DNA from: Lachnospiraceae bacterium
GTDB taxonomy: Bacteria; Bacillota; Clostridia; Lachnospirales; Lachnospiraceae
Assembly (NCBI GenBank): GCA_017550425.1
Contig: JAFZPG010000038.1
Coordinates: 1 to 57,133 of the forward strand
DNA length: 57,133 bases
Direction of reading: 5' to 3'
The notes beneath the pieces are model-generated. The model was not told the DNA's origin, did no database searches, and worked only from the letters and a program-made list of their open reading frames with translations. Of this stretch, positions 18,149 through 27,995 are shown in pieces. Position 1 is the first letter of the stretch. Each line of letters starts with the position of its first letter. The position numbers were made by a program, and so were the translations under genes.

Positions 18149-18450
18149 CCCCTGCGTTTTCGTGGGAGAAGGTTTTGCATGCGGTCGGCGGCGGGCATTG
18201 ATCGAGCTGTAGAAAAACCAGTCGAGTGAGATGAAGAATAAGGGTCAAAAACCGAATCTCCGAAATCGGTTTTTGCGCATCGCCGAGGTCGTTTTCGCGA
18301 CAGGCGTGAGCCTGGCGCTATCAGGAAAACGGCCGACATCGATGCGGAGCCCGTAATTCTTCGTTGAACGAGAGGCAGGTTTTTCACAGCGCAGTGAACT
18401 GCCCGCACCGACCGCATGCAAACCGTAGAAGCAAGACGGAAACGCAGGGG
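18149..18450. other. About 300-bp imperfect foldback sequence
   Basis: Matching arms pair in nested order from outside to inside: 18149-18160 with 18438-18450; 18171-18188 with 18408-18424; 18191-18197 with 18400-18406; 18206-18219 with 18378-18390; 18233-18239 with 18356-18362; 18277-18296 with 18325-18345; and an apical 18301-18305 with 18310-18314. A side hairpin lies at 18247-18274. There is no plausible gene inside. It could be a foldback or MITE-like element or a structured RNA; no transposase ends or promoter were recognised. Confidence 0.7.
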
Positions 18451-18454
18451 CGCA

Positions 18455-18490
18455 CAAAAAAGAGGACGCCTTTCGGCGTCCTCTTTTTGT
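18455..18490 (-). terminator. Intrinsic terminator of the ABC exporter operon
   Basis: A 15-bp stem with A-run and T-run ends around a TTTC loop (18471-18474). The T run follows the stem on both strands, so it works for the minus-strand exporter operon and could also stop readthrough from the left. Confidence 0.88.
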
Positions 18491-18508
18491 ATATCTCAAG
18501 CTGTTAAA

Positions 18509-20290
18509 TCATGCAGTTTCAAACTGGCTGTTGTACAGGTCTGCGTAGGCTCCGCCGAGTGCCATCAGGCTGTCGTGGTTGCCCTGCTCGACGATGTCGC
18601 CTTTCTGCATCACGAGGATCAGGTCGGCGTTGCGGATCGTCGAGAGACGATGCGCGATGACGAAGGAGGTACGGGATGCCATCAGGTTATCCATGGCGCG
18701 CTGTACCAGCATCTCGGTACGGGTATCGATGGAGCTGGTCGCCTCATCCAGGATGAGCATCGGGTTGTTCTGGATCATCGCACGGGCGATGGTGAGCAGC
18801 TGCTTCTGGCCGACGGAGATGTCGGAGTTCGCCGTGAGCACGGTATCGAACTTCTGCGGCAGCGTCTCAACGAAGTGGTAGAGACCGCAGGCTTTGCAGA
18901 CCTTCACCAGATCTTCATCCGAAACACCCTCCATGTTGTAGACCAGGTTCTCGCGGACCGTTCCCTCAAACACCCAGGTGTCCTGAAGCACCATGCCGAA
19001 CTGGCGGTGGATCTCTTCGCGTGAAACGTCGGTGATCGGAATACCGTCAATGCGGATCTGGCCGCCCGTGACTTCGTGGAAGCGCATGAGCAGGTTGACG
19101 ATGGTGGTCTTGCCGGCGCCGGTAGGACCGACGATGGCGATCTTCTGACCGGCTTTCACCGAAGCTGAGAAATCGTGGATGACTTCCTTCTCCGGCTTAT
19201 CCGGATAGGCAAACTTCACGTGGTCGAACTCGACAGCGCCGACGCCCGGAAGTTTATCCTGCTTCTGGCTTTCGTTCGGAAGTTCTTCCTCATCCAGGAA
19301 GGCGAATACACGCTCGGATGCGGCTGCTGCGGACTGCAGGTTGGTAATGTTCTGCGAGATCTGACGCAGCGGACCTTCGAACAGACGAACGTAGATGATA
19401 AACGAGGTGATGACACCGAAAGTGATGTATTTGTGATAGAGGAGCAATGCGCCTACGACCCAGACGGCAACATAGCCGAGATTGCCCACAAAGTTCATAA
19501 CGGGCGGCATCAGGCCGGACAGGAACTGCGATTTGAAGTTCGCCGTACGAACGGCGTCATTGAGCTTCACAAAACGTTCCTTAACGGACTGCTCTGCGTT
19601 GGAGATACGGATCACGTCGTGACCGTTATACATTTCCTCGATGTAACCGTTGAGCTGACCTAAGGAGACCTGACGCATCTTGAAGTAGCGCTGGGAGTGC
19701 TTAACGACCGTGATCATGAAGAACAGACCGAGGAGGGTCGAAGCGACGGTAACGCCGGCCAGGATCCAGTTGGTGATGATCATCATGACCAGACAGCCTG
19801 CAAACTGGGCGAATGCCGAGATGATCGAGGTCAATGAGTTCGCCAGCGACTGGCTGACCAGATCGACATCGTTCGTTGCGCGGGAGAGCACGTCGCCGTA
19901 AGAATGTGTGGCGAAATACTTCAGCGGCAGACGGGCGATCTTCGCATTGATCTTGCTACGCAGCGTTTTCGCGATGTTCTGCGTCATGCTCGCCATGAGC
20001 AGGCCCTGGACCAGGCTGAACAGTGCGCTGAGTATGTACAGGAAACCGATGAAATACGCGATCTTCAGCACGGCGTCCATGTCGATCGACGTGGCCAGAC
20101 CTTTTGTGATCTCATCGGTGATCTTTCCGAGCTGGTTCGGTCCTACGATCATGAGGATGGTCGAACCAATGGAAAGGATAAGCACGATAATAAAGGGAAC
20201 CGGGGATTTTGAAGCGTAGGAGAGAGTTTCCGTGACCGCTTTTTTGAAGTTCTTCGGTTTCTCCGGAATACGATCCATCATAGGTGGCAT
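18509..20290 (-). CDS. ABC exporter subunit with the catalytic Walker B
   Basis: A 593-residue half-transporter: six membrane helices (about 32-320), then a nucleotide-binding domain. Walker A GPTGAGKT is at 388-395, Walker B LILDE with catalytic E516, and H-loop H547. The signature is altered to ISVGQKQ (491-497) instead of SGGQ. This is the pattern of the TM288/LmrD-type partner in heterodimeric exporters. Its gene starts 12 bases after the partner's stop, with AAGGAGG over that junction. The substrate is unknown; drugs, lipids or peptides are usual. Confidence 0.93.
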   Translation of the reverse strand: MPPMMDRIPEKPKNFKKAVTETLSYASKSPVPFIIVLILSIGSTILMIVGPNQLGKITDEITKGLATSIDMDAVLKIAYFIGFLYILSALFSLVQGLLMASMTQNIAKTLRSKINAKIARLPLKYFATHSYGDVLSRATNDVDLVSQSLANSLTSIISAFAQFAGCLVMMIITNWILAGVTVASTLLGLFFMITVVKHSQRYFKMRQVSLGQLNGYIEEMYNGHDVIRISNAEQSVKERFVKLNDAVRTANFKSQFLSGLMPPVMNFVGNLGYVAVWVVGALLLYHKYITFGVITSFIIYVRLFEGPLRQISQNITNLQSAAAASERVFAFLDEEELPNESQKQDKLPGVGAVEFDHVKFAYPDKPEKEVIHDFSASVKAGQKIAIVGPTGAGKTTIVNLLMRFHEVTGGQIRIDGIPITDVSREEIHRQFGMVLQDTWVFEGTVRENLVYNMEGVSDEDLVKVCKACGLYHFVETLPQKFDTVLTANSDISVGQKQLLTIARAMIQNNPMLILDEATSSIDTRTEMLVQRAMDNLMASRTSFVIAHRLSTIRNADLILVMQKGDIVEQGNHDSLMALGGAYADLYNSQFETA

Positions 20291-20302
20291 ACGATCACCT
20301 CC

Positions 20303-22156
20303 TTACGCTTCCAGCTCAGCTTCGGTGAGCTGAGACTGGGCGATCTCTTTGTAAACACTGCAGGACTGAAGCAGTTCGCGGTGTGTTCCTTTTCCTACGA
20401 TCTCGCCGTCTGCCAGCACGAGGATGCAGTCGGCGTTCTTAATGGTGCCGATACGGCTGGCCACGATCACGCAGGTCGTATCCTTTAGTTTATCGGCGAT
20501 CTCCTTACGGAGCAGTCGGTCGGTCTTGAAGTCCAAAGCGGAAAATGAATCGTCGAAGAGCAGGATCTCCGGCTTCTTTGCAATGGCACGCGCGATGGCG
20601 AGACGCTGCTTCTGGCCGCCGGAAATATTGCTTCCGCCCTGCGATACCATGAAGTCGAGACCGCCGTCTTTCTTCATGACGAACTCGGTCGCCTGAGCGA
20701 TATCGAGCGCATTCATGATGTCCTCTTCGGTGATGGAGGACTCCCGGTCGCCGAAGGTAACATTGTCCCGGATGCTGTCCGCAAACAGGGTCGCTTTCTG
20801 CGGGATCAGACCGATCTTTTTATAGAGGATCTCAAAAGGATAATCTTTTACATTATGTCCGTTCAGGAGGATCTCGCCTTCGGTCGCGTCATAGAGGCGC
20901 GCCGCCAAATTCAGGAGAGTACTCTTACCGGAACCGGTAGAACCGATGATGGCGAGCGTCTGTCCTTCATGGACCGTGAAATTCAGGTTCCGCATGAAGT
21001 TTTCGCTGCTGCCGGGGAAATGGAAGGATACATTTTTGAATTCCAGGGTCCCCTTGAGTTTCGCGGGAGCCTCGACGGAACTGCTTTCGGGAGCGGAAGG
21101 TGCGTCATCCACGGAATAATCGTTTCCGCCGGTGACGGAGATCTCCTCATCCAGAACTTCACGGATACGTTTCGCGGAAACCTGCGCACGCGGCAGGATC
21201 ATGAAGATCATGGTCAGCATCATGAAGCTCATAACGACCATCATGGCGTAGCTTCCGAATACGACGAGATCTCCGAAGAACTCACTGCGGGCGGCAACGA
21301 GTTCATTGGCCGCGGTGATCGGACTGCCGCTCGGCGACGTACCGCCGATGTTGAAGGCATTGATGATGACCGCGCCGATGTAATAGATCACGAGCTGGAT
21401 ACTGCTCATTACGAGGCCGATAACGGGTCCCATAAAGGACATGGCCCGCATGGTGAACAGGTTCGTGGCGGTGAGGTTTAAGTTCACACGCTCGAATTTG
21501 TTCTGCTGGTATTCATCTGCATTAAATGCGCGTACGACCTTGAGACCGGTCAGACTTTCGTCGATCACTCGGTTGACATCATCCACCTGACGCTGGATGA
21601 GACGGAATTTCGGGATGACGAAGCGCATAACGGTGGTGATGGTGATGGCCAGAATGGCAACGGCCACAGCGACCACGATGGAGAGCGAGGTGCTCTTACC
21701 GAGGATGCGCACGACGGCCCATACCGCGGTGATGGGAGCTTTGACCATGACCTGCAGGCCCATGGAGATCACCATCTGAATCTGGGTGATATCGTTTGTC
21801 GTACGGGTAATGAGACTCGCGGGTGAGAAATGTTTCATCTCTGCGGTGCCGAAATCCGAGATCTTGTTGAACAGGGTCGCACGCACCGTGTAACTGAAGT
21901 TCGCCGCGATCCGGGCGGCCAGGTAGCCGACCGTGATGGACAGAGCCACGCTTCCGGCGGCACACAAAAGCATCCACATACCGGAGATCAGGATATCTCC
22001 CGTGAGATTTTCCTCTGTGGATGCCAACTTTTGGACGACTTCAGCCATGAAGTCGGGTAGCTCGATGTCCAGCCAGACCTGGCAGGCTACGAGCGCCAGG
22101 CAGAGCAGAGCGATCATTTTGTCCCGGCCCGGCAGTTGTTTGATAATTTTGATCAT
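20303..22156 (-). CDS. ABC exporter subunit with degenerate catalytic site
   Basis: A 617-residue half-transporter. Walker A GSTGSGKST is at 405-413 and the signature is a canonical ISGGQKQ (511-517). The residue after Walker B is D536 instead of Glu, and the H-loop histidine is replaced by S567 (VASRIG). Paired with the downstream subunit this gives one intact and one degenerate ATP site, as in TM287/288 and LmrCD. ATG 22156 is chosen for the GGAGG just upstream; an in-frame extension of 24 residues lacks such a box. A strong promoter lies 70 bases upstream. Confidence 0.93.
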   Translation of the reverse strand: MIKIIKQLPGRDKMIALLCLALVACQVWLDIELPDFMAEVVQKLASTEENLTGDILISGMWMLLCAAGSVALSITVGYLAARIAANFSYTVRATLFNKISDFGTAEMKHFSPASLITRTTNDITQIQMVISMGLQVMVKAPITAVWAVVRILGKSTSLSIVVAVAVAILAITITTVMRFVIPKFRLIQRQVDDVNRVIDESLTGLKVVRAFNADEYQQNKFERVNLNLTATNLFTMRAMSFMGPVIGLVMSSIQLVIYYIGAVIINAFNIGGTSPSGSPITAANELVAARSEFFGDLVVFGSYAMMVVMSFMMLTMIFMILPRAQVSAKRIREVLDEEISVTGGNDYSVDDAPSAPESSSVEAPAKLKGTLEFKNVSFHFPGSSENFMRNLNFTVHEGQTLAIIGSTGSGKSTLLNLAARLYDATEGEILLNGHNVKDYPFEILYKKIGLIPQKATLFADSIRDNVTFGDRESSITEEDIMNALDIAQATEFVMKKDGGLDFMVSQGGSNISGGQKQRLAIARAIAKKPEILLFDDSFSALDFKTDRLLRKEIADKLKDTTCVIVASRIGTIKNADCILVLADGEIVGKGTHRELLQSCSVYKEIAQSQLTEAELEA

Positions 22157-22227
22157 ACTTCCTCCGAAACGCCTCCGTTCGATGAGGCGCCAAATAATAC
22201 GTTGGATTAAATTGCAATATAGAATCA

Positions 22228-22256
22228 AGTATAGTCTTTTTATATATAAATGTCAA
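22228..22256 (-). promoter_or_regulatory. Promoter of the ABC exporter operon
   Basis: On the minus strand, consensus TTGACA (22251-22256), 17 bases and TATACT (22228-22233). It lies just past the end of the DUF3021 gene, so the exporter can be expressed apart from the LytTR pair. Confidence 0.8.
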
Positions 22257-22273
22257 GAAGGCCTGACCTTATG

Positions 22274-22699
22274 TCAAGCCTTCCGATTATATCTTTTTTT
22301 CAGTTGTTCGTTCATGAGCGCCGTGTGTTTCCGGTCGGACAGATAGTGGGAAAAACAGGTGAAAAAATAAATGAAAGAAACGGCAAAAAAAGTGTAAAGA
22401 GCGACCGGCGGCGTGATATCGCACCACTGAAACACCTTCAGCAGAAGCAGCGTAAGCGAATAGATCAGGATGTAGTGGCCGGTCCACAACGCCAGTGAAA
22501 CTTTTGCGCTCTTTGTGTCCAGACACAAAAAGAGGGACGAGGGCAATGCCGTGATAAACGCATAGAACAGGATCTGCCAGAAGACCGCAAAATCGGGCTG
22601 ACGGCCGGAGAATGAAAAGAACACTGCAGCTACCAGAATGACACCGGTCGTTATGGCCAGGAAATATTGCAGAAGCGAAACGAAAAATTCTTTAACCAT
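22274..22699 (-). CDS. DUF3021-like four-helix membrane protein (second pair)
   Basis: A 141-residue protein with four hydrophobic segments (about 8-30, 40-58, 70-88, 97-118) and a basic cytoplasmic tail. It follows the LytTR gene with end and start touching at 22699, as DUF3021 genes do. The exporter operon lies directly downstream on the same strand, which makes the exporter a candidate target of the pair. A hairpin at about 22257-22282 covers the stop codon. Confidence 0.78.
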   Translation of the reverse strand: MVKEFFVSLLQYFLAITTGVILVAAVFFSFSGRQPDFAVFWQILFYAFITALPSSLFLCLDTKSAKVSLALWTGHYILIYSLTLLLLKVFQWCDITPPVALYTFFAVSFIYFFTCFSHYLSDRKHTALMNEQLKKRYNRKA

Positions 22700-23148
22700 C
22701 AGTCCTCCTTTCCAAGGCTCAGTTTCGCCTTGAGTTCACGTACGTATTGCCGGGAGATCAGGATGCGCTCGCCGTTTTGCAGGTGCGCCTCCAGTTTTCC
22801 GTTGAAATGCGGAGACAGATATTCGATCTTCTCCATGTTGAGGATCATGGATTTCGAACATCGGAAGAAATCGGCGGCGCCGAAGAGTTCTTCCAGTTCA
22901 TACAGTTTGTATTTGACCTCGTAGACCTCGGAATCGCAGTACGCAAACACACGGTTCTCATTGGCCTCGAAATAAAACACGTCCTGAAGTTTGAGAGGGA
23001 CGATCTTATCCTCGAGATAGCCGGTGAGACCCGTTTGGGAAGTTTCATAGGTTTTCAGCATGGAAACGAGCCGTTCATCCGGAGAAGCTAAGCGGACGAT
23101 GATGACGTCCTCTTCCTCCGGATCCGGGGTTTCATAGATCACTCGCAT
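22699..23148 (-). CDS. LytTR DNA-binding regulator (second pair)
   Basis: A 149-residue regulator with a C-terminal LytTR domain: DVFYFEANENRVFAY, YKLYELEELFG, FFRCSKSMILN and ILISRQYVRELKAKL. It lacks a receiver domain. It is a paralogue of the regulator at 11453, sharing for example the KLYELE and FFRC.KS segments. GGGGAGG precedes the start. It is followed directly by its DUF3021 partner and then by the ABC exporter. The arrangement resembles regulator/membrane-inhibitor pairs that control adjacent transporters; that is inferred. Confidence 0.9.
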   Translation of the reverse strand: MRVIYETPDPEEEDVIIVRLASPDERLVSMLKTYETSQTGLTGYLEDKIVPLKLQDVFYFEANENRVFAYCDSEVYEVKYKLYELEELFGAADFFRCSKSMILNMEKIEYLSPHFNGKLEAHLQNGERILISRQYVRELKAKLSLGKED

Positions 23149-23180
23149 AAATAACCTCCCCAGGTGCTGTGCCTATCGTA

Positions 23181-25520
23181 TCAGTTGGTTGTGGGCTTCG
23201 GGGAGCCGCAGTCAGGGCAGAATTTGGCGGTAGTGAAGCGACCGCACGAGCACTGCCAGACATCCGCCGGCCGGACCGCACCACAGGTCATGCAGAATTT
23301 GCCGCGGTTATCTGCACTGCATCCGCAGAGAGGACATGCCCACGTGTTGCCATCCGTGACGAGGTTTTCCGGCTTGGACTTCTGTGAGCCGGGGCCGTCT
23401 ACCATATTCAGCGTCGGATCCGCTGACTGCTGTTGGTTCATCTGTTGCATCATAAGGTTCATCATGGGTCCGCCCTGCCCCAGGGTGCCGATGAAACCGT
23501 TCATAGGCGGCGGACTCATGGGGCGGTCCGTCGTATCCACATAATGAAATCCGCTGCCATCCGGGTTCGGCTGAAGCAGGCCCATCTGAATGGCGGCACG
23601 TTCCGCCTCTTTGGTTTTGTGATCCTCGCGGGCTTTCGTCACGATATCGGTGTCGATCTCGTGAAGCAGAAGATCGAGCGCCTCCTGTTTATCGCCTGCA
23701 AGCGTCTTATACTTCTCGTCATTCAGCATATCCAGAAGGAATGCGTAGTCGTCATCGTCGAGTTTGTCGGACTTGCGCAGCACTTCCGAAACGCAGTAGA
23801 GGAAATAAGCGAGTTTAGAGTTATCGGTCGCCTTCGGCTCCAGCGGGATGATCTCCGATATCTCTTCGGAAACCTCGGAAAGCGGCGCTTTGAAACGCAC
23901 ACTGACGGTGCCGAGCTCCTCGTAGTCGTTCGTCATCAGACGTTGGTATTTCAGTTTCTCCGCAGGCTCTTCGACTGCATTGCCCATGGGGAGCTCGTAG
24001 AGGGCCACGCCGTGGCCGCCGCTGCCGTAAGGCTCGGAGATAACGGCGTCGTTGCGGAAATCTTCGTGGTTCAGGGTCCGGTTCTCGTAGCCCAGAAGGC
24101 GATACTTCTGCACGTATTTCGGGTTAAACTCGACCTGCGCCTTCACGTCTTTTGCCACGATGTTCGTGAGGCTCACAAACTTGCGGTCAATGCTTTCCTT
24201 TACGTCTTCGACGGCATTGACCACGCAGTAGGTTCCGTTGCCGTGCTTACTCAGGACCTCGAGTTTATCGTCTTTGTAGTTATACAGGCCCGTGCCGATC
24301 ACCGACAGGAACATGCCCGTTTTCTTCTTTTCTTCGATCAGGTTTTTAAGCCCGTCCTTCGAGTTGATGCCGAAGTTCAGGTCGCCGTCCGTGATCAGGA
24401 TGACCTGGTTGTTCCAGCCGTCCTTATAGGTTTTTTCGCCGATGGCATAGGCGGTCTCGATACCTGCGGAGCCGTTGGTGCAACCGGTGATGAAGATGGT
24501 CAGGATGTCGCCCAGGATGTCTTCCAGATCGCCGCTGCCGCCGACCACGTGGTTCGAAAAGATCGTATGATCCTCGGTGCTGTAAGTGATCAGACTCAGG
24601 ACATCGCCTTCCTTCAGCTTCGAAACGATCGTAGCCAGGGACTCGATCGTGACATTCCGCTGCGAGGTCATGCTGCCCGAGGTGTCCAGAAGGAGGACGA
24701 TGTTTTGATGCTCCTTCGGCGTGTCGTCTGCCTCGACATGGATATACAACAGTTTCTTGTCTTTGCCTTTATCCATGAGCTCCGAGTTGATCTTAAACGG
24801 AGCTTTTTTTTCTGCATTTGCCGCTTTGTGATCGTAATCGAAGTAGTTCAGAAGCTCCTCGATGCGGACCTGGGAAATGTCGATGCTCCGACCGTTCCGG
24901 CGCTGGTTCAGCAGGATGCCGACCGAGGCTGTGCTCGTGGTCATCCGGAAGGTGGAGGTGGGAGAGGTCAGAACGGATTTTGCGTCCTTTTCCTCGATGA
25001 GTTCATAAGAGTCCGTGGCGATCTTCTCGGGGTCGATCCTCATGCCCATAGCAGGCATGGCAGGCTGCGCCATGGACATGGTGGCCTTCATGACTCCGCC
25101 GGAGAACATGGCGTTGCTCGTCATCATGCCGCCGCCGGTCGCTGCCGCCATCATCATGGGACCGGGCATGCCCATACCCGCGGAGGCTCCGGTCGGTACG
25201 CCAAAGAGACGGGGATCGTTTTCCGGGCACAGGAGCGGTTCCGCTTCCTTGCGGATCGCGTCGGGAAGCTCCGAAATGTGCTCTTTTATATAATTGCGGA
25301 TATCGGTAGAAGAGTAATTCGGTTGCTCCAAAAGCCAGTCATAGATCCGGTCCAGACGGTGTTCCCGCGGAAAGATCGAAGCCAGACAGGCGGTTTCGAG
25401 TGATCCGTAGGTCAGCATCGCGAGGACACAGGCGGCCTTTTCACCATAGCCCAGCGACAGAATATAATCATATTTTTCCTTCTTCTCAGGGATGCAGTTG
25501 ATCTCAGCTTTAAAATCCAT
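23181..25520 (-). CDS. VWA-domain protein (YfbK-like) with C-terminal zinc ribbons
   Basis: A 779-residue protein. The N-terminal about 105 residues are helical and of unknown type. A Met/Gly-rich low-complexity stretch (about 110-162) follows, then a YfbK-like region and a von Willebrand A domain with MIDAS D279-T-S-G-S283 and TDGD at 377-380. A YfbK-type C-terminal domain comes next. The last about 55 residues hold two zinc ribbons (CPLCG, CMTCG, CSCG and CPDCG). No signal peptide is seen, unlike secreted YfbK relatives, so it is probably cytoplasmic. It may bind metal-dependent partners; role unknown. Confidence 0.82.
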   Translation of the reverse strand: MDFKAEINCIPEKKEKYDYILSLGYGEKAACVLAMLTYGSLETACLASIFPREHRLDRIYDWLLEQPNYSSTDIRNYIKEHISELPDAIRKEAEPLLCPENDPRLFGVPTGASAGMGMPGPMMMAAATGGGMMTSNAMFSGGVMKATMSMAQPAMPAMGMRIDPEKIATDSYELIEEKDAKSVLTSPTSTFRMTTSTASVGILLNQRRNGRSIDISQVRIEELLNYFDYDHKAANAEKKAPFKINSELMDKGKDKKLLYIHVEADDTPKEHQNIVLLLDTSGSMTSQRNVTIESLATIVSKLKEGDVLSLITYSTEDHTIFSNHVVGGSGDLEDILGDILTIFITGCTNGSAGIETAYAIGEKTYKDGWNNQVILITDGDLNFGINSKDGLKNLIEEKKKTGMFLSVIGTGLYNYKDDKLEVLSKHGNGTYCVVNAVEDVKESIDRKFVSLTNIVAKDVKAQVEFNPKYVQKYRLLGYENRTLNHEDFRNDAVISEPYGSGGHGVALYELPMGNAVEEPAEKLKYQRLMTNDYEELGTVSVRFKAPLSEVSEEISEIIPLEPKATDNSKLAYFLYCVSEVLRKSDKLDDDDYAFLLDMLNDEKYKTLAGDKQEALDLLLHEIDTDIVTKAREDHKTKEAERAAIQMGLLQPNPDGSGFHYVDTTDRPMSPPPMNGFIGTLGQGGPMMNLMMQQMNQQQSADPTLNMVDGPGSQKSKPENLVTDGNTWACPLCGCSADNRGKFCMTCGAVRPADVWQCSCGRFTTAKFCPDCGSPKPTTN

Positions 25521-25542
25521 AGATACATTCCTCCTACGTGCT

Positions 25543-25570
25543 TATGATAAGATAGTAATATTTTATCATA
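25543..25570. promoter_or_regulatory. Inverted repeat upstream of the VWA gene
   Basis: TATGATAA (25543-25550) and TTATCATA (25563-25570) form a perfect 8-bp inverted repeat with a 12-base centre, 23 bases upstream of the VWA gene's start. It is AT-rich and may be an operator over the promoter. Confidence 0.4.
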
Positions 25571-25617
25571 GGGGAGGGAAGGCTTCAAGAGACAAATCCC
25601 TACGAGAGGTTTTTTGC

Positions 25618-25646
25618 TTGCATTTTCCGCCTGATTTTTATATACT
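25618..25646 (+). promoter_or_regulatory. Promoter of the two-component system
   Basis: TTGCAT (25618-25623), 17 bases and TATACT (25641-25646), about 110 bases ahead of the histidine kinase start. Confidence 0.65.
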
Positions 25647-25756
25647 GTTATATGGAAAGGTGTGCGCTGTGAAAGGGCGGCGCGGAAGATCTTTCGAGGG
25701 TTCCCCGAGAGGGAAGTGTGATGTATTGATAATGTGTGTGATACAGGGGTAAATGA

Positions 25757-27245
25757 ATGAGATATAGATATCGTCTGATGGCCGGGTTTTTGATCGTTCT
25801 GTTTCTCCCGATCCTCCTGATCGCTTTGCTTGGAATGATCTTTTTCAATTCCCAGCGGGATCGCCTTGAGGAGATCTATAAGATCGAGATGGACCGGCAG
25901 GGTTATCTGAGCGCCGAGAGTGTTTCCGGTATCTGTGACATGGCGGGCAAAAGCGTTGCGCTCGAATTCGAGGTGAATTCGGGACGCTTCCTCTGCTCAA
26001 GGGATGAGGATTCCGGGGATCTGAACAAATACAACCTCTACCTGATGAAGAACATGAATTGTTTTTTGATCAAGATCAATATCAGCGACAGCTGGTATTA
26101 CTACGGAGGCACCCGTGTTACAGATGCTTTGGTCGCGGAGATCAAATCAGCTTCCAGACAGGATAAAGTTCAATACTTCGCGGATGAAAATCTGTTCTTC
26201 AAGGTCGTGAATACCGATCCGGAGAGCCAGAAGAAATACGGCATCATCGTGGTGGCGACTTACGGAGACCAGCAGAGCCCCGAGTTTAAAGAGTTTTTGA
26301 AACTTTTGGTGGCCAGCGTGATCTTGGTTTTGTTTGTGACGGCCCTGATCACGGCGACGATCGCCCGGTCGATGATCCAGCCGATCCGGGAAGTCCAAAA
26401 GGCATCCCGAAAGGTTCGGGACGGCGACTTGGATTACGAGCTGGATATTCAGGATAAGGAATTCAAACCGCTCTGTGATGACTTCAACCAGATGCGCCTG
26501 CGCCTGAAGGAGTCAGAGAAGATAAAGGCGGAGGCGGACGCGGAGAACCAGGAACTGATCAGCAACATCAGCCACGACCTGAAGACGCCGCTGACGGCGA
26601 TCAAAGGATATGTGGAGGGGCTGCTCGACAATATTGCCGATACGCCGGAGCGCCGGGAGAGATACCTTACCACGATCTACAACAAGACAAATGACATGCA
26701 GCGTCTGATCGATGAACTGACATTCTACTCCAGGATCGATACGAACCGCATCCCGTATAACTTCGTACCGCTTCCGATCGCGGATTTCTTCCGCGATTGC
26801 GTGGATGAGACCGAACTGGATCTGACTTCGCGGGGCATGAAGCTGGAGTTTGCCTGTGAGGTCGAGGACAACATTCTCGTGAAAGCGGATCCCGAGCAGA
26901 TGCGGCGGGTTTTGAACAACATTATCGGAAACAGCGTTAAGTACATGGATAAGCCGCAAGGCGTTGTCGGTATCCACCTCTGGCGGGATGACCGCAAGGT
27001 CTATGCGGAACTGATGGACAACGGCCCGGGCATCAGCGAGGATGCCCTGCCGTACATCTTCGACCGGTTCTACCGGGCGGATGCGGCGCGGAGCCAAAAT
27101 CAGGCAGGCAGCGGGATCGGGCTTTCGATCGTCCAAAAGGTGGTGGAAGACCACGGCGGTACGGTCTATGCGACCAGCACGCTCGGCGAGGGAACGAAGA
27201 TCACGATCGAACTGAACATATATAATGAAGACGAGGACAGGGAAG

Positions 27246-27268
<23 letters not shown>
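25757..27268 (+). CDS. Membrane sensor histidine kinase
   Basis: A 503-residue sensor kinase. Helix 1 is at about 8-30, an extracellular sensor of about 150 residues follows, helix 2 is at about 182-204, then HAMP (about 205-255). HisKA has phospho-acceptor H273 in SNISHDLKTPL, and HATPase_c shows the N box (N388, N392), DNGPGI (421-426) and GSGIGLS (451-457). An acidic tail ends the protein. The sensor region matches no family I know. It overlaps the response-regulator gene by 23 bases, so the two form one system. Confidence 0.94.
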
Positions 27269-27941
<673 letters not shown>

Positions 27942-27995
27942 AAAAAGATAAATGGTTTGCACGGCAAACCTTGGTTGTAAGGAGTTACATCAAAC

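Noticed and set aside
23433..25403. A 656-codon plus-strand frame opposite the VWA gene
   Set aside because: A shadow of the VWA gene, whose MIDAS and zinc ribbons are clear on the minus strand.
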